Of a stretch of 64,000 bases of DNA, positions 14,905 to 23,932 are shown in pieces. Made by a program: the position numbers and the translations under genes. The stretch covers positions 62,001-126,000 of the forward strand of contig NZ_MECL01000220.1 of NCBI RefSeq assembly GCF_014596445.1. The letters are read 5' to 3'. Under the pieces are notes generated by a model that was not told where the DNA came from, searched no databases, and was given only the letters and a program-made list of their open reading frames with translations. This DNA comes from Streptomyces sp. CBMA29. Lineage in GTDB: Bacteria > Actinomycetota > Actinomycetes > Streptomycetales > Streptomycetaceae. Within the stretch, counting starts at the first letter, position 1; every line of letters starts with the position of its first letter.

Positions 14905-16998
14905 GTGCGTCTTGTCATGCCCCCCGGCACCCAGCCCTTACGCGGGCGCCGCCGCCCGCTCGTGGCCGCGGCCTCCGCCGCCGCGCTCCTCGGCACACTG
15001 CTCCTCGGCGGCGCCACCGCGCGGGCCGACGACCCGCCCGCGGCGCCCGCGGACGTCACCGTCAACGCCAACGAGGGCCTGGGGACGATCCCGGGCTCGG
15101 CGTACGGCCTCAACAGCGCCGTGTGGGACGCGCAGATGAACGAGCCGCAGGTCCAGGACCTGCTCCAGGCCGCCGACGTCGGGATGCTGCGCTACCCCGG
15201 CGGCTCGTACGGCGACCTCTACCACTGGCAGACGAACACCGCGCCCGGCGGATACGTGGCGCCCGGCACAGACTTCGACGCGTTCATGGGCACGGTCAAG
15301 AAGATCGGCGCCCAGCCGATGCTCATCGCGAACTACGGCTCCGGCACGCCGCAGGAGGCGGCGGACTGGGTGCGCTACGCCAACGTCACCAAGGGGTACG
15401 GCGCGAAGTTCTGGGAGGTGGGCAACGAGCTGTACGGGAACGGGCATTACGGCTCCGGCTGGGAGCAGGACGACCACGCCGACACGTCGCCCGCCGCGTA
15501 CGCGAACAACGTCCTCCAGTACGTGTCGGCGATGAAGGCCGTGGACCCGACGGTGAAGGTCGGGGCCGTGCTGACCATGCCGGGCAACTGGCCGGACGGG
15601 GTGATGGCCGACGGCGAGAGCGCCGACTGGAACCACACGGTGATCCCGCTGATCGCGGGCAAGGCCGACTTCGTGATCGTGCACTGGTACCCGAGCACGT
15701 CGGACACCGCGCAGATGCTCAACACGCCCTCGCAGCTCGCCGGTGAACTCGGCCAGTTGAAGGACCAGTTGAACGCGGCGGGCGCGGGCGACACCCCGAT
15801 CGCGCTCACCGAGGTCAACGGCGGCCGGGACACCGACACGCAGCCGAACGCGCTGTTCGGCGCGGACGCGTATCTGACCGCCCTCCAGAACGGGGTGTTC
15901 ACCGTCGACTGGTGGGACACGCACAACGGCGCCCAGCAGATCTCGACGTCGCCCAACGGCGCGACCGATTACGGCGACTGGGGAGTGCTGTCCAGCGCGA
16001 ACTGCGTCGGCACGGTGTGCGAACCCGCGCTCAACACGCCGTTCCCGGCGTATTACGCGATCCAGATGCTGAGCCGGCTCGGGCGGCCGGGGGACCGGAT
16101 GGTCGGCGCGGGCAGCAGCGCCGCGACGGTGGCGGCGCACGCCGTGCGCCGCGCGAACGGCGACCTGAGCGTGCTGCTGATCAACAAGGACCCGTCCGCC
16201 GCGCGGACCGTGGCCCTGCACTACACCGGCTTCACCCCCGACACGTCGGCTCAGGTGACCGTGGACACCTACCGCGACCAGGCCGCCGCGATCGACACCG
16301 TCACGTCGGCCTACAGCGCCCAACAGACGCTGCCGCCCTACTCGTTGACCACCGTCACCCTGCACCCCAAGGCCGGTACGGACTCGGCCCTGACCGCGCC
16401 CGGCGCGCCGAAGGTGACCGCGGCCGGGGACACCACCGCCACCGTGAGCTGGACGCCGTCGACCGGCGGCGCGGTGACCCGTTACGAGGTCTACCGGCAG
16501 GTCGGCACGGTCAGCGAGCTGCTGGCCGACAGCACGGGCACCTCCGCGACCGTCAACAACCTCACGCCCGGTACGACCTTCACCTGGAACGTCCTGGCGC
16601 GGGACGCCAACGGCCGGCTGTCGGCGCCGTCCGACCCGGTGACCGTACGCACCGGCACCCCCGCGCACTCGACCTGCCGGGTCGGCTACCGCACCACCGG
16701 GGGCTGGGGCAACGGCTTCAACGCCGAGGTGACCGTCACCAACACCGGCCCGAGCCCGATCACCGGCTGGACGCTCGCCTTCGCCTTCCCCAGCGCGGGC
16801 GAGTCCGTGACCGGCTTCTGGAACTCCCAGGTCACCCAGACCGGCAAGCAGGTCGTGGCCACCCCGGTCGACTGGAACGCGACGCTCGCCGCCGACGGCG
16901 GCAACTCCGCCTCCTTCGGCTTCACCGGAGCCAACGACGGCGCGGCGCCCCCGCCGACCGTCTTCACCCTCAACGGCACGGTCTGCACGACGACGTGA
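14905..16998 (+). CDS. Secreted clan-A glycoside hydrolase with FN3 and CBM2
   Basis: 697 residues from GTG at 14905, chosen because GAAGGTGAG precedes it and the CebR box lies upstream of it. A signal peptide (RRPLVAAASAAALLGTLLLG) leads to a TIM-barrel domain in which FWEVGNELYG (Glu175, acid/base) and IALTEVNGG (Glu303, nucleophile) mark a clan GH-A retaining enzyme, of the arabinofuranosidase/endoglucanase-like type. An FN3 domain (about 500-590) and a cellulose-binding CBM2 (CRVGYRTTGGWGNGFNAEVT to the end) follow. Induction by cello-oligosaccharides through CebR is inferred from the operator. Confidence 0.9.
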   Translation: MRLVMPPGTQPLRGRRRPLVAAASAAALLGTLLLGGATARADDPPAAPADVTVNANEGLGTIPGSAYGLNSAVWDAQMNEPQVQDLLQAADVGMLRYPGGSYGDLYHWQTNTAPGGYVAPGTDFDAFMGTVKKIGAQPMLIANYGSGTPQEAADWVRYANVTKGYGAKFWEVGNELYGNGHYGSGWEQDDHADTSPAAYANNVLQYVSAMKAVDPTVKVGAVLTMPGNWPDGVMADGESADWNHTVIPLIAGKADFVIVHWYPSTSDTAQMLNTPSQLAGELGQLKDQLNAAGAGDTPIALTEVNGGRDTDTQPNALFGADAYLTALQNGVFTVDWWDTHNGAQQISTSPNGATDYGDWGVLSSANCVGTVCEPALNTPFPAYYAIQMLSRLGRPGDRMVGAGSSAATVAAHAVRRANGDLSVLLINKDPSAARTVALHYTGFTPDTSAQVTVDTYRDQAAAIDTVTSAYSAQQTLPPYSLTTVTLHPKAGTDSALTAPGAPKVTAAGDTTATVSWTPSTGGAVTRYEVYRQVGTVSELLADSTGTSATVNNLTPGTTFTWNVLARDANGRLSAPSDPVTVRTGTPAHSTCRVGYRTTGGWGNGFNAEVTVTNTGPSPITGWTLAFAFPSAGESVTGFWNSQVTQTGKQVVATPVDWNATLAADGGNSASFGFTGANDGAAPPPTVFTLNGTVCTTT

Positions 16999-17009
16999 GC
17001 TCCCGGGCC

Positions 17010-17080
17010 CGTACGGCGCCCCGTACGGCCTCAGTTACGGCCTTCCGTACGGCCTCCGGTACGGCCTCCGGTACGGCCTC
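17010..17080. repeat. Degenerate tandem GTACGGCCTC repeats
   Basis: Several copies of CGTACGGCCTCCG-like units between the hydrolase stop at 16998 and the convergent permease stop at 17084. Similar CGTACGG-based arrays recur at 36140 and 37503. Confidence 0.7.
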
Positions 17081-17083
17081 AGT

Positions 17084-18382
17084 TCACGCCAGCGCGAAGT
17101 AGCGCAGCCACAGGTAGAGGGCCGATACGGCGACGGTGGCGGCGGTGACGACGAGGCCGTAGCGGGTGAACTGCCAGAAGGAGATGGGCTGTCGGGCGCG
17201 TTCGGCGATGCCGAGCACGACGACGTTGGCCGAGGCGCCGATCGCGGTGGCATTGCCGCCGAGGTCGGCGCCGAGGGTCAGCGCCCACCACATGACGTGG
17301 TCGGGGTCGCCGCCGAGGTGGCGGACGAGATCGGCGGCGACGGGCGCCATCGTGGCGACGTAGGGGATGTTGTCGACGACGCCGGACAGGACGGCGGAGG
17401 CGCCGAGCATCAGCATGGAGCCGCCGAGTTCCCGGTCGCCCACGGCGTTGGCGAGAGCGTCGGAGACCTGGCTGATGACGCCGGTGTCGATCAGGCCGCC
17501 GATCATGACGAACAGCCCGGCGAAGAAGGCGAGTGTGGGCCACTCGACCTCGGTCAGCACCTCGCCGGTGTTCGCCCGGGACACCGCGACGAGCAGTCCC
17601 GCGCCGAGCAGGGCCACGATGCTCGGTTCGAGGTGCAGCACCGGGTGCAGGACGAATCCCGCGATGACGAGGGCGAGTACGGCCAGGCCCTGCTTGAGCA
17701 TCCGCGGGTCGCGTATCGACTCGCGCTCGTCCAGCTCCATGACCTCCCGCGCGCGGTCGGCGTCCCCGTGGAACGCGGAGCGGAACATCACGCGTGACAG
17801 GCCGATCAGCACGAGCACCAACACCACCGCCAGCGGCGCCAGATGGACCAGGAAGTCGTTGAAGGTCAGTCCGGCGCGGCTGGCGATGATGATGTTCGGC
17901 GGGTCGCCGACGAGCGTCGCGACCCCGCCGATGTTGGAGGCGAAGACCTCCGCGATCAGGAACGGCGCGGACGGCAGGGCGAGGCGTTCGCAGACCAGCA
18001 GGGTGACGGGCGCGACGAGCAGCACCGTCGTCACGTTGTCCAGCAGCGCGGAGGCGGTGGCGGTGACGACGATGAGCATCACCATCACGCGGAACGGCCG
18101 GGCCCGCGCCCGCTTCACCGACCAGATCGCCAGGTACTCGAAGAGTCCGGTGCGCTTGAGCACGCCGACGATCATCATCATGCCCAGCAGCAGGAAGATG
18201 ACGTTCCAGTCGATGCCGGAGTCTTCGGAGTAGAAGGCGGAGACGTCGTCGGTCGCGCCGATCGCGAGCATCAGTCCGGCGCCGCCGAGCGCGGCCGCGA
18301 CCCGGTGGACGCGTTCGCTGATGATCAGCGCGTATGTCCCGAAGAAGACGGCGACGGCCGCCCACGCGTGCCAGTCACTCAT
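17084..18382 (-). CDS. ArsB/NhaD-type SLC13-like permease
   Basis: 432 residues with about ten to twelve hydrophobic helices. Motifs typical of the ArsB/NhaD (ion transporter) superfamily are visible: NVIFLLLGMMMIVGVLKRTG, ASALLDNVTTVLL, GGVATLVGDPPNIIIASRAG in the first half and VLSGVVDNIPYVATM with LGGNATAIGASANVV in the second. These mirror-image repeats form the substrate hairpins. The substrate (Na+/H+, arsenite or organic anion) cannot be told from sequence. It stands alone. Confidence 0.92.
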   Translation of the reverse strand: MSDWHAWAAVAVFFGTYALIISERVHRVAAALGGAGLMLAIGATDDVSAFYSEDSGIDWNVIFLLLGMMMIVGVLKRTGLFEYLAIWSVKRARARPFRVMVMLIVVTATASALLDNVTTVLLVAPVTLLVCERLALPSAPFLIAEVFASNIGGVATLVGDPPNIIIASRAGLTFNDFLVHLAPLAVVLVLVLIGLSRVMFRSAFHGDADRAREVMELDERESIRDPRMLKQGLAVLALVIAGFVLHPVLHLEPSIVALLGAGLLVAVSRANTGEVLTEVEWPTLAFFAGLFVMIGGLIDTGVISQVSDALANAVGDRELGGSMLMLGASAVLSGVVDNIPYVATMAPVAADLVRHLGGDPDHVMWWALTLGADLGGNATAIGASANVVVLGIAERARQPISFWQFTRYGLVVTAATVAVSALYLWLRYFALA

Positions 18383-18580
18383 CCGGCACCGCGTATTTCG
18401 CCCGCATCCACGACACGACTACCACGGACGGTGCCCCCGATCAGCGAAGAGAGTTCTCTCGTATTCGCCGACCAGACTTCCCGGCACACCAGCGACCAAT
18501 TTACACGTCTCATACGACTTCTTGACGCGGACGCGGTGGTTCGTCTCGCGGGGTGGGCGGGTACCGCGCCCGCGCCGGGT

Positions 18581-18946
18581 TCAGTCGAACCAGTCCGGAT
18601 CGCCGGTCTCTATCAGGTGCTTGAGGACCGCCTTGTCGGTCAGGGCCTCCTTGAGCAGGGCGCCCAGGGCCTGGAGCGCTTCGGGGTCCGTGCCGTAGGC
18701 GACGAACATGCCCGCTTCGGGGTCGAAGGAGACGCGGTCGAGGAGTTCGGGCGCGCGGGAGCGGATGGCCGAGCGGGCGACGCCCGCCCAGCCGTATCCG
18801 TTGCCGTCCTGCGCGCACTCCTCGAAGACGTCCATGACGGGGACCATGTGCGTGTCGCTGAGCAGCAGGCAGTAGTTGCCGGGGTTGTGGTCGTACTCGA
18901 AGAATGTCAGCGGATCGAGAGGTGAGGTGGGTGAGGTGTTGGTCAT
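18581..18946 (-). CDS. Imm51-type immunity protein
   Basis: 121 residues. The pattern FEECAQDGNGYGWAGVARSAI ... PELLDRVSFDPEAGMFVAYG matches the Imm51 family of polymorphic-toxin immunity proteins. No toxin gene is adjacent: the neighbours are a permease and an ABC transporter. It is therefore an orphan immunity gene that may protect against toxins of neighbouring strains. The start ATG at 18946 gives a full-length domain. Confidence 0.75.
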   Translation of the reverse strand: MTNTSPTSPLDPLTFFEYDHNPGNYCLLLSDTHMVPVMDVFEECAQDGNGYGWAGVARSAIRSRAPELLDRVSFDPEAGMFVAYGTDPEALQALGALLKEALTDKAVLKHLIETGDPDWFD

Positions 18947-18977
18947 GGGCTGACGCTATAGGGGGCCACTGACAGGC

Positions 18978-19796
18978 TCAGGCGGCCCGGGTCGTGGTGA
19001 CTTTGCCCTTGCGGAGGGTGAGGGTGCGGTCGGAGCGGGCGGCGAGGGTCTGGCTGTGGGTGACGACGATGACGCACTTGTGCTGGAGGTGCGCCAGGTC
19101 GCGGAAGATGTCGATGATGCTGTCGGCGGTGTCCTCGTCGAGGTTCCCCGTGGGTTCGTCGGCGAAGAGGATGTCGACGTCGCAGGCGAGGGCCCGCGCG
19201 ATGGCGACGCGCTGCTGCTGCCCGCCGGAGAGCCTGAGCACATTGCGGTGCGCGGCGTCGGGGTCGAGGCCGACGCCGGCCAGGATGTCCAGCGCGCGGG
19301 CCTTGCGCCGCCCGGTGGCGGGTCTGGCACCGGTGATCTCCATCGCGGTGACGACGTTCTGAAGGGCCGTCATGTACGGCAGCAGGTTGTACTGCTGGAA
19401 GACCGTGGCGGCGTGCTTGTTGCGGTAGCGGCCGAGGCCGATGGACGCGATGTCCCGTCCGTCGAAGCGGACGGTGCCCCCGGTGGGGCTGTCCAGGCCG
19501 CTGGCGAGGCTGAGGAGGGTCGTCTTGCCGCTGCCCGAGGGGCCGAGGATGGTGGAGAACGTGCCCCGCTCGAAGGACACGTCGATCTGCCGGAGCACGG
19601 TGGTTCTGCGCCGCTGGCCCTGGTAGGTGTGGCTGACGGCGGAGAGCTGGAGGACGGGGGGAGGGGGAGGAGCGGTGGGGGTGGCGGTGGGAGCGGTGGG
19701 GATGGCGTCGGGGGTGGCGTCGGGGGTGGCGTCGGCCGAGGCCGTCGCGTCCTGAGACGCGCGCGGAGTCCGTGAGGCGCCCGAATTCCGTTTCAT
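18978..19796 (-). CDS. ABC transporter ATP-binding protein (MacB/LolD type)
   Basis: 272 residues. A low-complexity Ala/Thr/Pro leader covers about residues 8-48, followed by a complete ATPase: Walker A GPSGSGKTTL, Q-loop VFQQYNLLPYMTA, signature LSGGQQQRVAIARAL, Walker B DILFADEPTGNLD, H-loop VVTHS. This subgroup pairs with FtsX-type permeases and drives export or mechanotransmission. The next gene upstream on the same strand encodes such a permease, only 6 bases away. The repetitive GGCGTCGG tract around 19700-19735 encodes the Asp/Ala/Thr-rich leader. Confidence 0.95.
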   Translation of the reverse strand: MKRNSGASRTPRASQDATASADATPDATPDAIPTAPTATPTAPPPPPVLQLSAVSHTYQGQRRRTTVLRQIDVSFERGTFSTILGPSGSGKTTLLSLASGLDSPTGGTVRFDGRDIASIGLGRYRNKHAATVFQQYNLLPYMTALQNVVTAMEITGARPATGRRKARALDILAGVGLDPDAAHRNVLRLSGGQQQRVAIARALACDVDILFADEPTGNLDEDTADSIIDIFRDLAHLQHKCVIVVTHSQTLAARSDRTLTLRKGKVTTTRAA

Positions 19797-19802
19797 ATGA
19801 GG

Positions 19803-21179
19803 TCACTTGCCCTTCGTGAGGATCGTGCGCGGGGTGAGCCGGAGTACGGCGGCGCCGGGTATGGCGGTGGCGAGCAGGCCGATGCCGAGGCCGACGCCCG
19901 CGACGGTGGCGAGGTCGGACGGCGACAGCCGTACCGTGATCGAGTCGACGGGAACGGCGCCCTCGACCGGCTTGTCGTTCATGTCGATGCCTTCCTTGAG
20001 GCCGGTGGAGCCGGGGGGCGGCGGCTGCCAGGCGTCGATCTTCCGCTGGGCGGAGGCCGCTTCGCCGCTGAGCAGCGAGTCGCCCGCCTTCTGCGTCAGG
20101 CTCTGGGCGAACAGCGCGCTGAGCCCGACGGCGAGGGCGGCGGCCACGGTGATCTCCACGGCCTGCTGGGCGACGAGCTTCCACTTCTTCTCGCCCATCG
20201 CCAGCAGCACGCCGAACTCCTTGCGCCGCTGCCGGACCGCGAGGGTGGCGAGCAGGCCGAGGACGAGCGCCCCGGCGACCCCGATCAGCCACATCGCCGC
20301 CGTCGCGGAGGACGTGACGCTCCGCAGCGGGCCGGTCATCTGCCGCAGCGCCTTGTCGTTGAGGTCGAAGGCGAGGCCGTGCAGCGCGTCTCCTGCCGTC
20401 CGCTTCGCCTGCGCGCGGAAGGCGTCGTACGTCGCCGGGTCCTTCAACCGGAAGGTGGCGCCCTGGAGTTGCGGCGCTCCGCCGCCGCCGTCGGAGTTGA
20501 GCCTGCTCAGCGCGGCGGCCGGGACGATCAGCCGGTCGCCGGGCGCGATGCCGTACTCGCTGTCGACGGTGTCGGAGGGGTCGCGGTAGACGCCCTTCAC
20601 GGTGAAGACGGCCTTGCGCTTGCCCTTCGGGTCGTTCTCGCCGAGCGTGAGCGTGTCGCCGGGCGCGAGGCCGTTCTTCTTCGCCAGCCGCTCCTCGACG
20701 AGGACGCTGTCGTGCGCGCGGTCGGCCGCCGTGATCGGCTGTCCCGACAGCAACTTCCAGGTGCCGTCGCTGAAGTGCGGCATCAGCGTCGAGTCCAGGA
20801 CGCCGAAGGCGAGTGTCGAGTTGGCGGGGTAGTCCGGGCCGAGGGGTTTGCCGGTGGCGGTTCTCGCGCCGTTCAACAGCCGCGTGCCGTCGAAGGAGTT
20901 GTACGTGTACTTCTCCACCAGCGGGGACGCGCCGATCCGGTCCACGACGTCCGCGCCGATGGTCGGCGCCTGCCCGGTGAACGGCGCGTCCGGGTCCGCC
21001 CCGAGCGTGACCTCGGCGCCGAGCCGCTGCTTGGCGGCTTCCGTCGCTCGCGCGGTGCCGGACTTGATGAGGACGCCGCCGAGCACCATGGCGGAGACGA
21101 CGAGGAAGGTGCCCAGGGTGATCAGGGTCTTCCCCTTGCGGGACCACAGGCTCAGGCCCGCGCGTTTGACGAAGTTCAT
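19803..21179 (-). CDS. FtsX-type ABC permease 1
   Basis: 458 residues from ATG at 21179 (MNFVKRAGLSLWSRKGKTLI). One N-terminal membrane span, a long MacB-like periplasmic-type extracellular domain (about 50-290), then three C-terminal spans (TAAMWLIGVAGALVLGLLAT, VEITVAAALAVGLSALFAQS, VAGVGLGIGLLATAIPGAAV). RRKEFGVLLAMGEKKWKL is the conserved cytoplasmic loop. The protein shares its N-terminal motif and layout with the upstream gene, so the two are tandem paralogues and may form a heterodimer. Confidence 0.93.
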   Translation of the reverse strand: MNFVKRAGLSLWSRKGKTLITLGTFLVVSAMVLGGVLIKSGTARATEAAKQRLGAEVTLGADPDAPFTGQAPTIGADVVDRIGASPLVEKYTYNSFDGTRLLNGARTATGKPLGPDYPANSTLAFGVLDSTLMPHFSDGTWKLLSGQPITAADRAHDSVLVEERLAKKNGLAPGDTLTLGENDPKGKRKAVFTVKGVYRDPSDTVDSEYGIAPGDRLIVPAAALSRLNSDGGGGAPQLQGATFRLKDPATYDAFRAQAKRTAGDALHGLAFDLNDKALRQMTGPLRSVTSSATAAMWLIGVAGALVLGLLATLAVRQRRKEFGVLLAMGEKKWKLVAQQAVEITVAAALAVGLSALFAQSLTQKAGDSLLSGEAASAQRKIDAWQPPPPGSTGLKEGIDMNDKPVEGAVPVDSITVRLSPSDLATVAGVGLGIGLLATAIPGAAVLRLTPRTILTKGK

Positions 21180-21286
21180 GACAGTCGGCCTCTTGGGGGG
21201 TCGGTGGGCGGTGGGCGGTGGTGGGTGGTGGGCGGTCGTTGGTGGTTCGACCGGTGCGGATGGGCGTGGCGCTTGTCGTAGCGCGG

Positions 21287-22567
21287 CTATTCGGTGTCGG
21301 TGAGGATCGAGCGGGGGTGCAGGCGCAGGATTCCGACGCCGGGCAGGACCGTGGAGACGAGCGCGATGCCGAGGCCGATTCCGGCGACCTTGCCGAGGTC
21401 GCCCGCGCTCATGCGGATGTCGGGTGCGGCGAGGGTGTCGGCGGGCGCGGCGGGCGTGCCGCCTTTGTCGGACGCGGCGCCGCCGTACTGCTCGCGGGCC
21501 AGCAGCGTCTCGCCCGCCCGGTGCGCGAGGGACTGCCCGGCCAGCGCGGCCACCCCGAGCGCGGGCAGCAGCAGTACGGTCACCTCGACGGTGTGCTGGC
21601 CGATGAGTTTCCACTTCCGCTCGCCCAGCGCCAGCAGCATGCCCAGTTCGGCCCGCCGCTCCTTGACCGTCAGCAGGACGACCAGCCCGAGGATCGCCGC
21701 GCCGCACAGCGCGATCAGCCAGACCAGCGCCCCCGCGAACGCCGCGACCCGCCGCAGCGGCAGCACCTGGTCGCGGTACGCCTTGTCGTTGACGTCGAAG
21801 CGGAACCCCTTCGGGCCCAGCAACCGTACCGCCTCCGCGTGCAGCCGTTCCGCCCGGTCGGGCGAACCGATCGTGAAGACCGCCTCCGTCGGCTTCGCCC
21901 CGAGCCCGAGCGCGGTGACGGCGGCGACCGGCACGTACACCTGGTTCGCGCCCAGGTCGGCGGCGGACACCCATTGCGGCGGGTCCTGGCGCGTGTCCCG
22001 GTAGAGCCCCACGACCTCGAACGGCTCCCGCCGCCCGCCCGCGCCGCCCAGCTCGACGGTGTCGCCCACCGTGATCCCGTGCTTCGCGGCCAGCCGCCGT
22101 TCGAGGAGGATCACCTTGCGGCGGGCGTCCGCCACGGTGATGCCCCGGCCCGCGACGACACGGACCCGGCCGGTGGCGAAGTCGAGGAGCGTTTCCGACG
22201 CGCGGACGCCGTTCAGTGTGAGCCCGTCCGTGCCGCCGCCCACCGGCGTCCCGTCCGGCACCCCGTCCGGCACTACGGCCGCCAGGCCCGGCGGCGGGAC
22301 CGTCACCGTGCGCAGCAGCTCGTTGTACCGCTCGACCAGCGGATACGTCCCCAGCCGCCTGACGACCGCCGAGGTCAGCCGGTCCCCGCGCACGGTGACG
22401 TCCACCCCCACCCGCCGCTGCGTCTCGGCCTCCCGCCGCTCCGTCGCCCCCCTGAGCAGGAACCCCCCGAGCAGCAGCGTGCAGATCACCCCGAACACGC
22501 CCAGCAACAGCGCGGCCTTCCCCGCCCTGGCCACCAGACTGAACGCTGCCCGCTTGACGAAATTCAT
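21287..22567 (-). CDS. FtsX-type ABC permease 2
   Basis: 426 residues from ATG at 22567 (MNFVKRAAFSLVARAGKAAL). It has the same architecture as permease 1: one N-terminal span, an extracellular domain and three C-terminal spans, with RRAELGMLLALGERKWKLIG in the loop position. It is first in the three-gene ABC operon, 107 bases from permease 1; the spacer is G-rich and repetitive. A two-component system lies divergently about 700 bases away and may regulate the operon, a common arrangement for antimicrobial-peptide or envelope-stress transporters. Confidence 0.93.
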   Translation of the reverse strand: MNFVKRAAFSLVARAGKAALLLGVFGVICTLLLGGFLLRGATERREAETQRRVGVDVTVRGDRLTSAVVRRLGTYPLVERYNELLRTVTVPPPGLAAVVPDGVPDGTPVGGGTDGLTLNGVRASETLLDFATGRVRVVAGRGITVADARRKVILLERRLAAKHGITVGDTVELGGAGGRREPFEVVGLYRDTRQDPPQWVSAADLGANQVYVPVAAVTALGLGAKPTEAVFTIGSPDRAERLHAEAVRLLGPKGFRFDVNDKAYRDQVLPLRRVAAFAGALVWLIALCGAAILGLVVLLTVKERRAELGMLLALGERKWKLIGQHTVEVTVLLLPALGVAALAGQSLAHRAGETLLAREQYGGAASDKGGTPAAPADTLAAPDIRMSAGDLGKVAGIGLGIALVSTVLPGVGILRLHPRSILTDTE

Positions 22568-22860
22568 GCGCCGAGCACACCACCCGCCCCCGCGCAGCGG
22601 CATAAACCCGGTTACGTTCGGATAAGCCCCCAGGTGAGAGCGCCGCCGCCGTACCCGGCTCGAGGCCGCCGGTGCCCCCGACCCGTTGGCACCCCGCCGG
22701 GAGTGCTCCCGCGCACCGCGTACGCCGGGTTCCCGCCGCCGACGTCCGGCGGGCGGTCGGCCCGGTCGCGTGTCGCCTCTGGCCCTGTGTCGCAGAGTGC
22801 CGCGCGCACGGCGTACGGCGGGGGCCCGCTGTCGACGTCCGGCAGGCGGTCGCCCGGTCT

Positions 22861-23038
22861 GGTCGCGTCCGGCAGGCGGCCACCGGCCGCACGTACCGCG
22901 TCACGGTCACGCTTACGGCGCTCGGGCTCCCGAGCCCGCGCAGGTCGCCGCAGGCGGTGTACCCCCGACGTCGGCGGTGCGTACCGCGTAGGGGGCCCGG
23001 CCCGCCGTTTCGTGCGGAGGACGCATATCTCCGTGTAC
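22861..23038. repeat. Imperfect direct repeat, copy 1
   Basis: Starts GGTCGCGTCCGGCAGGCGGC, contains GGCCCGGCCCGCCGTTTCGT and ends ATCTCCGTGTAC. It matches the copy at 23079-23244 with small indels and substitutions. Confidence 0.75.
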
Positions 23039-23078
23039 GGCGGACGGCCGGCCGGTCTGGCGCGGTGGTGACCCGGCG

Positions 23079-23244
23079 GGTCGCGTCCGGCAGGCGGCCA
23101 ACGGTCGCACGTATCGCGTCGCGCTTAGGGCGGTCGGGCTCCGGTGCCCGCGCCCCGCAGGTCGCCGTCGGCGGTGCGTACCGCGTAGGGGATCCGGCCC
23201 GCCGTTTCGTCCGGCCCGTCCGGAGGACGTTTATCTCCGCGTAC
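23079..23244. repeat. Imperfect direct repeat, copy 2
   Basis: Second copy of the 22861 repeat, ending 25 bases before the response-regulator ATG, so it probably contains or adjoins that promoter. Confidence 0.75.
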
Positions 23245-23269
23245 GTCCCCCCGTGCTTCCCTGACCTCC

Positions 23270-23932
23270 ATGAGAGTTCTGGTGGCCGAGGATCATCACG
23301 TGTTGGGCCGGACGATCGTGACCGGTCTGCGGCGGCAGTCGATGGCGGTGGATCTGGCGGTGTCGGGGGACGCGGCCGAGCGGATGTGCGGGGTCACGGA
23401 GTACGACGTGCTCGTGCTCGACCGGGATCTGCCGGTGCTGAGCGGGGACGAGGTGTGCCGGCGGGTGCGGGGGATGGCGGCGCCGCCCCGGATCTTGATG
23501 CTGACGGCGGCGGGCGGGGTCGAGGACAGGGTGTACGGGCTGGAGCGGCTCGGGGCGGACGACTATCTGGCCAAGCCGTTCGACTTCGCCGAACTGGTGG
23601 CGCGGATCAGGGCGTTGAGCCGCCGGGCGCCGAAGCCGCCGCCGGTCGTGGTGGCGTACGAGGGCATCACGGTGGACGCCGCCAGGCGCGAGGCCCGGAT
23701 CGACGGGCGGGCGGTCGAGCTGACGCCGAAGGAGTTCGCGGTGCTGCACGCGCTGGTCGGCGCGGGCGGCGAGGCCGTGACGCAGGAGGAGTTGGTGCGG
23801 TCCGTCTGGGACGAGCACCTGGACCCGCGGACCAGCGCCGTGCGCGCCACCGTCAGCCGTCTGCGCGGCAAGCTCGGCGCGCCCGACGTGATCGTGGCGG
23901 ACGCCGGTGAGGGGTACCGGCTGTGCCGCTGA
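23270..23932 (+). CDS. OmpR/PhoB family response regulator
   Basis: 220 residues. The receiver domain has acidic pocket Glu7/Asp8, phospho-acceptor Asp51 (VLVLDRDLP), Thr in LMLTAA and Lys in YLAKPF. A winged-helix DNA-binding domain follows (ELTPKEFAVLHAL ... RTSAVRATVSRLRGKLG). The stop overlaps the histidine-kinase start by 10 bases. The likely targets are the divergent FtsX-type ABC operon and its own promoter, inferred from position. Confidence 0.95.
   Translation: MRVLVAEDHHVLGRTIVTGLRRQSMAVDLAVSGDAAERMCGVTEYDVLVLDRDLPVLSGDEVCRRVRGMAAPPRILMLTAAGGVEDRVYGLERLGADDYLAKPFDFAELVARIRALSRRAPKPPPVVVAYEGITVDAARREARIDGRAVELTPKEFAVLHALVGAGGEAVTQEELVRSVWDEHLDPRTSAVRATVSRLRGKLGAPDVIVADAGEGYRLCR

Larger units (their letters stand above)
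22568..23269. other. 700-base repetitive non-coding divergent region
   Basis: No convincing gene is seen between the ABC operon and the response regulator. The stretch is made of imperfect direct repeats: the copy at 22861-23038 reappears, shortened, at 23079-23244, and smaller pieces (CGACGTCCGGCGGGCGGTCG and similar) occur near 22739-22850. Both long copies end in TATCTCCG(T/C)GTAC. Promoters for both directions must lie here. Confidence 0.6.

Noticed and set aside
21180..22910. Minus-strand extension of FtsX permease 1 by 577 codons
   Set aside because: The extension overlaps permease 2 in another frame and is Arg/Gly-rich. The natural start is the ATG at 21179, with a membrane helix right after it.
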